A DNA stretch of 45,626 bases from Oscillospiraceae bacterium (lineage in GTDB: Bacteria > Bacillota > Clostridia > Oscillospirales > UBA929): contig WRJE01000009.1 of NCBI GenBank assembly GCA_009782385.1, positions 1 to 45,626 of the forward strand, in the 5' to 3' direction. A program made the position numbers and the translations under genes. Each line of letters starts with the position of its first letter. The first letter of the stretch is position 1. Shown here one piece after another: positions 27,093 to 34,814 of this stretch. The notes under the pieces are model-generated. The model saw only the letters and a program-made list of their open reading frames with translations, was not told the DNA's origin and searched no databases.

Positions 27093-28598
27093 ATGAAGAC
27101 ACCGATAGTTTTGGTTATTATGGACGGCTACGGGCAAGCCGCCTCCGGCGATGAAAACGCCATATCGGCGGCATTAACGCCGAATCTTGACAGATTGTTT
27201 GCCACTTGTCCCAATACTCTGCTGTCCGCGTCCGGACTTGATGTCGGTCTGCCCGAGGGTCAAATGGGTAACTCCGAAGTCGGACACACCAATATCGGAG
27301 CGGGGCGCGTTGTATTTCAAGATTTGCCGCGTATATCGCTCGCCATAAAAGACGGCAGTTTTTATGAAAACAAAGCGTATAACGCCGCAATCAGTCATTG
27401 TCTTGAAAAAGACACCGCGCTGCATCTGATGGGACTTATGTCTGATGGCGGCGTTCACAGTCATAATACCCACGTCTGGGCTATGCTTGAGCTGTGCCGC
27501 CGCAGAGGATTGAAAAAAGTATATCTGCACTGCTTTTTAGACGGGCGGGACGTGCCGCCTAAGTCCGGCGCGGGATTCGTTGCTGAGGCAATGAAAAAAT
27601 GTAAAGAGATAACCGGAAATATCGGCGCGGTTATGGGGCGTTTTTACGCCATGGACAGAGACAACCGCTGGGATCGCGTTGAACGCGCGTATAAGGCGTT
27701 GGTTTTAGGCGAGGGCGAGTACGCCGAAAACCCGGCAAAAGCCGTTGAGGAATCATATGCGCGAGGCGTAACCGATGAATTTGTCGAACCCATAATAGCT
27801 AATAAAAACGCGCGGTTATCCGAAAACGACGCGGTAATATTCTATAATTTCCGACCCGACAGGGCGCGGGAGATTACGCGCGTATTTGTTGATCCCGACT
27901 TCGCGGGATTTGAATGCGCTTATTTCCCCGTACATTACGTATGTACAACTCAGTATGACGCGCTGATGCCCAATATCAGCACGGCGTTTCCGCCGGACGG
28001 CTTAAAAAGCATATTCGGCGAGTATATCTCCGGTCTGGGGCTTTCGCAGCTTCGCATCGCCGAAACGGAAAAGTACGCTCACGTTACATTTTTCTTCAAC
28101 GGCGGCGAGGAAAAGGTTTTTCCGGGCGAGGATAGGGTACTAATCCCATCGCCCAAGGTAACGACATATGACCTAAAACCCGAAATGAGCGCGTATGAAG
28201 TTGCGGACGCGGCGATTGAGCGCATAAAGAGCCGCAAGTATGATGTAATAATACTTAATTTCGCCAACTGCGACATGGTTGGGCATACGGGCGTTTTCAA
28301 GGCGGCTGTAAAAGCTGTTGAAACGGTTGATGTTTGTATCGGAAAGGTTATTGACGCTGTTACCGAGACCGGGGGGATTGCCCTTGTAACGGCAGACCAC
28401 GGCAATGCCGACAAAATGCTTGAGAGCGATGGTTCACCGTTCACGGCGCACACAACAAATCCCGTGCCGCTTATACTTGTGGGCGCGAGCGCGGAACTCA
28501 AACCGGGGCGGCTTTGCGACCTCACTCCCACAATGCTGGATTTGATGGGGTTAAGCAAACCCGCGGAAATGTCCGGCGTATCGTTGATTAATCATTAG
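27093..28598 (+). CDS. gpmI: 2,3-bisphosphoglycerate-independent phosphoglycerate mutase
   Basis: 501-residue Mn2+-dependent mutase of the alkaline phosphatase superfamily. VIMDGYG starts the metal site, MGNSEVGHTNIGAGR contains the phosphorylated Ser, and NCDMVGHTG and TADHGNADKM complete the two-metal site. The upstream ribosome site is weak, so translation probably depends on tpiA. Confidence 0.97.
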   Translation: MKTPIVLVIMDGYGQAASGDENAISAALTPNLDRLFATCPNTLLSASGLDVGLPEGQMGNSEVGHTNIGAGRVVFQDLPRISLAIKDGSFYENKAYNAAISHCLEKDTALHLMGLMSDGGVHSHNTHVWAMLELCRRRGLKKVYLHCFLDGRDVPPKSGAGFVAEAMKKCKEITGNIGAVMGRFYAMDRDNRWDRVERAYKALVLGEGEYAENPAKAVEESYARGVTDEFVEPIIANKNARLSENDAVIFYNFRPDRAREITRVFVDPDFAGFECAYFPVHYVCTTQYDALMPNISTAFPPDGLKSIFGEYISGLGLSQLRIAETEKYAHVTFFFNGGEEKVFPGEDRVLIPSPKVTTYDLKPEMSAYEVADAAIERIKSRKYDVIILNFANCDMVGHTGVFKAAVKAVETVDVCIGKVIDAVTETGGIALVTADHGNADKMLESDGSPFTAHTTNPVPLILVGASAELKPGRLCDLTPTMLDLMGLSKPAEMSGVSLINH

Positions 28599-28618
28599 TA
28601 ATCGTCCCTGCTATTGCG

Positions 28619-28624
28619 TATAAT
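28619..28624 (+). promoter_or_regulatory. Possible -10 element upstream of eno
   Basis: A perfect TATAAT lies 27 bases before the eno ATG, but the -35 region (TTAGTA at 28595-28600, 18-base spacer) is poor. It may give eno extra expression inside the operon. Confidence 0.3.
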
Positions 28625-28639
28625 AAATTTTAATTATAA

Positions 28640-29956
<1,317 letters not shown>

Positions 29957-29979
29957 CGCGCAGCCTCTCTCTTTAAAGC

Positions 29980-30100
29980 GGTCGGGCATGTAAGCCCGAC
30001 CCTACGTAAAACGCGGATTTGTAGGGTGCGGCTTCCATGCCGCACCGTTAATTTAGGATATTGACATATAAAACGGTGCGCCGAGGGCGGCGCACCCTAC
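29980..30100 (+). repeat. Three palindromic GTAGGG-type repeats between eno and sigF
   Basis: Element 1 (29980-30005) is inverted: GGTCGGGC, loop, GCCCGACCCTAC. Element 2 (30021-30046) is direct: GTAGGGTGCGGC, loop TTCCAT, GCCGCACC. Element 3 (30075-30100) is inverted: GGTGCGCC, loop GAGGGC region, GGCGCACCCTAC. They fill the 160-base gap between the converging eno and sigF genes and may end both transcripts. Confidence 0.85.
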
Positions 30101-30116
30101 GACATTAAATCCACAT

Positions 30117-30830
30117 CTAATCCAACAATTTCTTTAATTCTTTCAACGCCGACCGCTCGATTCTCGATACCTGAACCTGACCCGTACCGATAATTTTCGC
30201 GGTCTTGTCTTGCGTCAAGCCTTTGTAAAATCTTAAAAATATAACCATCCTCTCGCGTTCGGGCAGTTTTTCAATAGCCTGCCTAAGCGCGAGATTTTCC
30301 GTTATTGTCTCCTCGCAGCTGTCAAGGCTCAAAACGGATTCCAACGTCATTCCGTCTTCGCCTGTCTCGTACTGGAGGCTCTCCGTGGGGCTTACCGCCA
30401 ACTCACAGGCGGCTATATCCTCCGGCGCAATCCCGCAATGTTCGCTGATTTCAGACAATGAGGGTTCTCGCCCTAACGCAAGCGCAAGCGTTTCACGTGA
30501 TGCGCGGACGCTTCTCGCGCGTTCTTTTAAGCTGCGCGATACCTTTATCATGCCGTCATCGCGTAAATAACGGCGTATTTCCCCCGCGATTTTCGGAACG
30601 GCATATGTGGAAAACTGAGTACCGAAGGATTCGTCAAAACCCCTGACAGATTTCAAAAATCCCAAACAGCCCAGTTGATAGAGGTCGTCCGGGTCTATGC
30701 CCTGACCGAAATACCGTCTCGCGACACTCCAAATAAGCCCCGCGTTTTCTTGCAGAGCTTGCTCACACGCGGCCTGATCTCCGCCTTGCGCTGCTTTTAC
30801 AAGGTCAATAGTTGTTGTCGATGCGCTCAA
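30117..30830 (-). CDS. sigF: RNA polymerase sporulation sigma factor SigF
   Basis: 237-residue sigma-70-family factor of the SigF/SigG type. Region 2 is LIWSVARRYFGQGIDPDD and GFDESFGTQFSTYAVPKIAGEI; region 4 ends with LTQDKTAKIIGTGQVQVSRIE. SigF directs early forespore transcription. Start is TTG overlapping the spoIIAB stop (TTGA, four bases), with AGGAG nine bases upstream; no better ATG exists. Third gene of the spoIIA operon, so the order AA-AB-sigF is the canonical one. Its C-terminus is followed by the repeat cluster at 29980-30100. Confidence 0.95.
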   Translation of the reverse strand: MSASTTTIDLVKAAQGGDQAACEQALQENAGLIWSVARRYFGQGIDPDDLYQLGCLGFLKSVRGFDESFGTQFSTYAVPKIAGEIRRYLRDDGMIKVSRSLKERARSVRASRETLALALGREPSLSEISEHCGIAPEDIAACELAVSPTESLQYETGEDGMTLESVLSLDSCEETITENLALRQAIEKLPERERMVIFLRFYKGLTQDKTAKIIGTGQVQVSRIERSALKELKKLLD

Positions 30831-31273
30831 CGCTGTGCGCTCCTGTACCGCACATTCAGCCTCTTACGCATAGTCACGGTCGTACCCTTGCCGACAACCG
30901 AACGCACTCTCAGCGTATCCATAAAGCTGTCCATTATCGTGAACCCCATTCCGGAACGCTCGGGACCTCCGGTTGTAAATAACGTCTGCCGCGCCCGTTC
31001 AATGTCGGGAATACCGCAGCCTGTGTCACGGACAATGACCTCTATGACTTCGTTATCATAGATTTTCGAGGTTATCAGAACACGCCCCAACCCATTGGGA
31101 TAGGCGTGAACGATACAGTTCGTGACAGCCTCGCTTACAGCCGTTTTTAAGTCTCCCAGCTCGTCCAATGTCGGGTCAAGCTGTGCCGCGAACGCGGCGA
31201 CAGCAGTACGCGCCATACTTTCGTTGACTGAGCGGCTGAGAAGCGTCAGTTTCATCTCATTTGTAATCTTCAT
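30827..31273 (-). CDS. spoIIAB: Anti-sigma F factor (serine kinase)
   Basis: 148-residue GHKL-type kinase. The N-box helix is SEAVTNCIVHAYPN, the G1 box is DTGCGIPDIERARQ, and the ATP lid is FTTGGPERSGMGFTIMDSFMD. It binds and inhibits SigF and phosphorylates SpoIIAA. Located between spoIIAA (15-base gap) and sigF. Confidence 0.96.
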   Translation of the reverse strand: MKITNEMKLTLLSRSVNESMARTAVAAFAAQLDPTLDELGDLKTAVSEAVTNCIVHAYPNGLGRVLITSKIYDNEVIEVIVRDTGCGIPDIERARQTLFTTGGPERSGMGFTIMDSFMDTLRVRSVVGKGTTVTMRKRLNVRYRSAQR

Positions 31274-31288
31274 ATGTACACTCCTTTT

Positions 31289-31600
31289 TTATGTGTATGA
31301 AATTTTTAGAAATTTTTCTAACCCGGCCGCCGCAAGCACACGCCGCGCCTGATTGGCGACCGATACAACCTCAAGTCTGCCCCCCAGTTCTTTCATGCGT
31401 CTGTAGCAGTTGAGTATAACCGCAATGCCCGATGAATCCATGAATCCGACACCGGAAAAATCCAGTACGATGGACAGCGGGTGCTGCGTATCCAGCAGAG
31501 CGGAGAGAGAGGACAGTAAACTTTGCGCCGTGTGGTGATCGATTTCTCCGGTTATGCTTACCGTTAGCGAGTCATTTGACTTTGTGTAACTGAGTTTCAT
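31289..31600 (-). CDS. spoIIAA: Anti-sigma F factor antagonist
   Basis: 103-residue STAS-domain protein. GEIDHHTAQSL (residues 18-28) and FMDSSGIAVIL (53-63) are typical; Ser57 is the likely phosphorylation site by alignment with Ser58 of B. subtilis. Unphosphorylated SpoIIAA releases SigF from SpoIIAB. First gene of the operon with GGAGCG before the ATG. I could not find a convincing Spo0A box or SigH promoter in the 150 bases upstream. Confidence 0.95.
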   Translation of the reverse strand: MKLSYTKSNDSLTVSITGEIDHHTAQSLLSSLSALLDTQHPLSIVLDFSGVGFMDSSGIAVILNCYRRMKELGGRLEVVSVANQARRVLAAAGLEKFLKISYT

Positions 31601-31707
31601 TTCTAACGCTCCTTTCAGACGTGCGGGACAACTTTATGTAAACAACATTATATGAGATGCAGCTTGTAAAATATTGGCATATTATGGGAATATAAAAACA
31701 AAAAATT

Positions 31708-31737
31708 GTAGGGGCGGGTTTCCATGCCCGCCCCTGC
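31708..31737 (-). terminator. Palindromic GTAGGG repeat acting as probable terminator of the SpoIVB-type gene
   Basis: GTAGGGGCGGG, loop TTTCCAT, CCCGCCCC. Read on the minus strand the hairpin is followed by TACAATTTTTTG, a T-rich tail, directly after the end of the peptidase gene (31751). It is also one copy of the dispersed repeat. Confidence 0.65.
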
Positions 31738-31750
31738 AAAAAACTGATAA

Positions 31751-32503
31751 TTACGTTCCGAAAATTTCATTCAGCATATTTTCGATGAATATACCGTATC
31801 CCTTTTTGGGGTCGTTTACCAATACGTGCGTCACAGCTCCGATTAACTTACCGTTTTGGATAATCGGGCTGCCGCTCATGCCCTGAACAATGCCGCCGGT
31901 TCTGTCTATGAGCGTTCGGTCATTGACCTTAATCGTGAAACTGCGCTGGCTGTCCTCTTCAAGGATTCTCGTTATCTCTATGTCGAAACTTTCGACTTTA
32001 TCGCCGTTAATATTCGATAACATTTGCGCGTATCCTATACTTACCTCTTCTTTTCCGGCAACGGGAAGCAAACTGCCTATATCGAATTTTTCGGGTGTCT
32101 CCAAAACGCCGAACAATCCGTTAGACGAGTTCATCAGCAGAGTACCGGACGGAATATTATCAAACGAGCCTTTCAGTTCTCCCGGCTGCCCCGAAGAACC
32201 CTTGCGTACATCAACAACTTCCGCGTCAAGAAGCGTTCCGCTGCCCATACGCATGAGCGTGCGTGTACCTGTCTCGTTGATACCGTGTCCGAGCGCACCG
32301 AACATTTTAGTTACAGGGTCGTAAAATGTCAGCGTGCCGATACCGGAAACATTTGTGCCGTCTGCTGTAAGCCGCAGTCCGGCAGTCTGCCCCATCGGTA
32401 TAAGCTCGTTCGGCCGCGCGGTTCTCTCAGCCGGAGGCGCGGCAAGAGCGGGGGTTATATTTATAATAAATGTCAGCAATAGCAAACATGATAATTTTTT
32501 CAT
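31751..32503 (-). CDS. SpoIVB-type S55 peptidase lacking a PDZ domain
   Basis: 250 residues with a signal peptide (about 1-22). The catalytic triad fits SpoIVB: His73 in FGALGHGI, Asp195 in VNDR and Ser210 in VQGMSGSPI; the Asp-Ser distance of 15 equals that of B. subtilis SpoIVB (363 and 378). ELIPMGQTAGLRL, normally upstream of the PDZ domain, passes directly into GIGTLTFYDP, normally downstream of it. SpoIVB of Bacillus is about 425 residues and triggers SigK activation from the forespore. Minus strand, next to the spoIIA operon but with a repeat hairpin between. Start ATG after GAGG. Whether it is the main SpoIVB or a paralogue is open. Confidence 0.87.
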   Translation of the reverse strand: MKKLSCLLLLTFIINITPALAAPPAERTARPNELIPMGQTAGLRLTADGTNVSGIGTLTFYDPVTKMFGALGHGINETGTRTLMRMGSGTLLDAEVVDVRKGSSGQPGELKGSFDNIPSGTLLMNSSNGLFGVLETPEKFDIGSLLPVAGKEEVSIGYAQMLSNINGDKVESFDIEITRILEEDSQRSFTIKVNDRTLIDRTGGIVQGMSGSPIIQNGKLIGAVTHVLVNDPKKGYGIFIENMLNEIFGT

Positions 32504-32599
32504 AGCTACCTCGTTGTTTTATGAATTTACGCTATGACAGTATGTGCAAATTAGCGTTAATACTTCATGTAATAAAAGGTCTTCATTCCATGGTAAATG

Positions 32600-32627
32600 T
32601 TGCGATTTTTCTCGTGTGTGTTATAAT
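32600..32627 (+). promoter_or_regulatory. Sigma-A-type promoter for the FliK-like gene
   Basis: TTGCGA (32600-32605), 16-base spacer, TATAAT (32622-32627), about 90 bases upstream of the ATG at 32716. Confidence 0.55.
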
Positions 32628-32715
32628 AGGGGAAGAGACATTTTTATCTTTCACAAAAATAGCAAAAATTACTCGTTCGCAAATGTAAATTGTGATTTTT
32701 GGGGTGGCAGTTTTT

Positions 32716-34380
32716 ATGAGAATAGGAAGTTTTGTTCCGCCGAATAATAACAATAACGCCGAGACCGCAGAGCTTACCGGGCGCGGCGACCTTGACGCGC
32801 CGCCTGAAACCTCCGCAGAAGGTGAAGAAGCTGTTTCGCGTCAAGGCGGCAGACCTTTACGCGCGACCATTGACCGTGCCGTTAATATAAGTGAGGTAGT
32901 TAAAGCCTTTCAACTGCCGGACACACCGTCCGTGCGCGGTTTAGTTGCCGAGATGGCACGCGGCGGAGTTGAAATCAATCAGCAAAATTTATCAATTTTA
33001 TCTAGGGCTGTCGATGCTGGTCTCGCGCCGGAGCAAGCCGTGTTTATGGCGCGTGAAGGTATTCCGATAAACGCCGCGAATATCGAACGTTTTCAACTTT
33101 TCCTTGAACATAAAAACCTTGTGGGCGAGCAGCTGTCGCAGATTTTGGAACAACTGCCGGAAGAAATAAAACAAACAGTCTCCGAACAACAACCTACAAC
33201 ACAAATCGTAGGGCGCGGCATCCCTGACGCGCCGTCCGTATCGGCACAACCTCAATCCGCGCAACCGCTAACAACCGAACAACCCATTCAAACCATACAA
33301 CCTCAACAAATAGTCCAAACCCCCGAACAACCCCCAATATTACAACAGCAAATACCCGAAAAAAACATACAAACTACTCAACCGCAACAACCCGCAAACT
33401 CACTTCAACCGCAACCATCGGCAACCGTCCCCAACGCGCCGCCTACCCTCGAACAACCCATTCAAACCGCACAACCGCAACAAACAACGCAAACCCCCGA
33501 ACAACCTGTTCAATCCGCGCAATCTCAAACCCCCGAACAACCCGCAACCGTCCCCGTAGGGCGCAACGCCCCCGGTGCGCCGTCCATACCCGCGCCGTCT
33601 TCCACCGCACAACCCGCGCAAATCCTCGAACAATCTATTGAAACCGCACAACCGCAACAAACAACAGAACAATCTACAACCTCAACCGTAGGGCGTAACG
33701 CCCCCGGTGCGCCGCCCATACCCGCGCCGTCCGCTCCAGCAACACCCGAACAACCCTCTGTAATTACAGTCGAACAAAAAATAATCTCGCTGTTCAAAAA
33801 AGTAGACCCCAAAAACCCTCACAAACTGCCCAATGAGCTCAACGCGCGTGAATTGGCGCGTGAATTAGACGAGGTAATCGAAACAGTCAGACAAAAACTG
33901 CCCGAACTCGAACCAAGCAGAAGGGAAGCACTTGCCAAAGCCGTGAACGAGTTGGAGCAGAGTGTAAAATTTCTTGATAATATGAACAGATTCACCCCCA
34001 TCGTCAACATACCCCTGCAATGGGGAGGGGAGCGCACGACCGCCGAGCTTTATGTGTTCAACGACTCGAAAGGCGGCAAAAAAATAGACCCTCAGAACGC
34101 CACGGTATTTATTTCGCTTATGACCGCCAACACCGGGCGAGTGGAAACAATGATAAAGGTCATCGGTAAAAGTGTTGAATGTGATTTCAGCGTTGACTCG
34201 CCGGATGCCGTTGATTTGGTACGCGGTGAAATGCACATCCTCTACAAATTGTTGGATTTACAGGGATATAAATTAGCGCGGACATCGGCGCAGGTCGCGG
34301 AAAAGACCGCCGACATCCTCGATGTGTCCAAAGCGCGTGAACAGCAAATGAGCCGTTACTTTTTTGACAGAACGGTATAA
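32716..34380 (+). CDS. Flagellar hook-length-control (FliK/YlqG)-like protein with Gln/Pro-rich repeats
   Basis: 554 residues from ATG 32716, preferred over an earlier in-frame start because GGGGTGG precedes it. Residues about 155-350 are Gln/Pro/Thr-rich (many EQPxQTAQPQ units). The C-terminal part (about 425-510) contains IPLQWGGERTTAELYVFNDS and DPQNATVFISLMTANTGRVE, resembling the C-terminal domain of FliK-like proteins such as Bacillus YlqG. It is followed by an FlhB-C-domain-like gene, the same pairing as ylqG-ylqH. No flagellar genes are nearby. Four copies of the dispersed palindromic repeat lie in frame at residues 21-30, 165-174, 281-290 and 325-334. Role inferred only. Confidence 0.7.
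   Translation: MRIGSFVPPNNNNNAETAELTGRGDLDAPPETSAEGEEAVSRQGGRPLRATIDRAVNISEVVKAFQLPDTPSVRGLVAEMARGGVEINQQNLSILSRAVDAGLAPEQAVFMAREGIPINAANIERFQLFLEHKNLVGEQLSQILEQLPEEIKQTVSEQQPTTQIVGRGIPDAPSVSAQPQSAQPLTTEQPIQTIQPQQIVQTPEQPPILQQQIPEKNIQTTQPQQPANSLQPQPSATVPNAPPTLEQPIQTAQPQQTTQTPEQPVQSAQSQTPEQPATVPVGRNAPGAPSIPAPSSTAQPAQILEQSIETAQPQQTTEQSTTSTVGRNAPGAPPIPAPSAPATPEQPSVITVEQKIISLFKKVDPKNPHKLPNELNARELARELDEVIETVRQKLPELEPSRREALAKAVNELEQSVKFLDNMNRFTPIVNIPLQWGGERTTAELYVFNDSKGGKKIDPQNATVFISLMTANTGRVETMIKVIGKSVECDFSVDSPDAVDLVRGEMHILYKLLDLQGYKLARTSAQVAEKTADILDVSKAREQQMSRYFFDRTV
32776..32805 (+). repeat. In-frame palindromic repeat, copy 1 (encodes TGRGDLDAPP)
   Basis: ACCGGGCGCGGC...GACGCGCCGCC with stem GGCGCG/CGCGCC. 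Residues 21-30 of the FliK-like protein; the leading GTA of the consensus is ACC here. Confidence 0.6.
33208..33237 (+). repeat. In-frame palindromic repeat, copy 2 (encodes VGRGIPDAPS)
   Basis: GTAGGGCGCGGC...GACGCGCCGTCC with stem GGCGCG/CGCGCC, residues 165-174 of the FliK-like protein. Nearly the same as the intergenic copy at 34388. Confidence 0.8.
33556..33585 (+). repeat. In-frame palindromic repeat, copy 3 (encodes VGRNAPGAPS)
   Basis: GTAGGGCGCAAC...GGTGCGCCGTCC. The stem is GGCGCA/TGCGCC, a compensatory change relative to copy 2. Residues 281-290. Confidence 0.8.
33688..33717 (+). repeat. In-frame palindromic repeat, copy 4 (encodes VGRNAPGAPP)
   Basis: GTAGGGCGTAAC...GGTGCGCCGCCC; stem GGCGTA/TGCGCC with one G-T pair. 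Residues 325-334; almost identical to copy 3, so the two may have arisen by a local duplication together with the flanking Gln-rich codons. Confidence 0.8.
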
Positions 34381-34387
34381 CCATGTT

Positions 34388-34413
34388 GTAGGGCGCGACG
34401 ACCCCGGCGCGCC
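34388..34413 (+). repeat. Palindromic GTAGGG repeat after the FliK-like gene
   Basis: GTAGGGCGCGAC...CGGCGCGCC, stem GGCGCG/CGCGCC, eight bases after the stop codon. It is the noncoding twin of the repeats inside the gene. Confidence 0.75.
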
Positions 34414-34455
34414 GCTATATAACCGCCCGTATTTATAACGTTAAGGTGATTAAAA

Positions 34456-34743
34456 ATGGACGAAGAAAAACGCAAACAACTAAAAGAGGCAGTCGCGCTG
34501 TCCTATGAGAATGAGGACTCCGCTCCAACGGTAGTTGCTGCCGGACGCGGAAAAGTCGCGGAGAACATTATCGCGAAGGCGCAGGAGGCAGGCGTGCCTA
34601 TCCATGCCGATGCCGATCTCGCCCACGCTCTCAATATGCTGCAAGTAGGGCAGGAGATACCAATCGAGCTGTATAACGTTGTGGCACAGGTGCTGATTTA
34701 TGTCCGAGATATTGATGAACAGCAAGGAAGAAAAAATTCGTAG
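34456..34743 (+). CDS. FlhB C-terminal-domain-like protein (EscU/YscU/HrcU family, YlqH-like)
   Basis: 95 residues equivalent to the cytoplasmic C-domain of FlhB: AVALSYENED, PTVVAAGRGKVAENII, AGVPIHADADLAHAL, and EIPIELYNVVAQVLIYV. It lacks the membrane part and also the NPTH autocleavage motif, the protein beginning just where the segment after cleavage would. Similar to Bacillus YlqH (FhlB), whose role is unclear. Stop codon TAG is within a GTAGGGCGCGG repeat fragment. ATG follows TTAAGGTG. Pairs with the FliK-like gene upstream. Confidence 0.85.
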   Translation: MDEEKRKQLKEAVALSYENEDSAPTVVAAGRGKVAENIIAKAQEAGVPIHADADLAHALNMLQVGQEIPIELYNVVAQVLIYVRDIDEQQGRKNS

Positions 34744-34750
34744 GGCGCGG
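34740..34750 (+). repeat. GTAGGG repeat fragment providing the FlhB-like stop codon
   Basis: GTAGGGCGCGG, left arm of the dispersed repeat, without a clear right arm. The TAG inside ends the FlhB-like gene; the context TTCGTAGGG is the same as at the end of the symporter gene (1110-1117). Confidence 0.55.
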
Positions 34751-34761
34751 GCAGAAAGTGA

Positions 34762-34790
34762 TTGACTAACAAATGAATATGATATACAAT
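34762..34790 (+). promoter_or_regulatory. Sigma-A-type promoter for the GH127 gene
   Basis: TTGACT (34762-34767), 17-base spacer, TACAAT (34785-34790), 24 bases before the ATG at 34815. No clear operator palindrome is visible around it. Confidence 0.7.
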
Positions 34791-34814
34791 GCGGTTATCT
34801 GTTAAAAGGATTGG

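Noticed and set aside
28079-28558. 159-residue minus-strand open frame
   Set aside because: Shadow of gpmI; no start signal and low-complexity Ser/Thr composition.
31601-31700. Spo0A box or SigH promoter upstream of spoIIAA
   Set aside because: A TATAAT on the minus strand is present, but I found no good -35 partner, no SigH-type AGGA/GAAT pair at correct spacing, and only a 4-of-7 match (TGTCCCG) to the 0A box.
33181-33760. Possible CRISPR-like repeat array
   Set aside because: The repeats are codons for Gln/Pro/Thr-rich protein units of irregular length within one long frame, plus palindromic elements; no uniform repeat-spacer structure.
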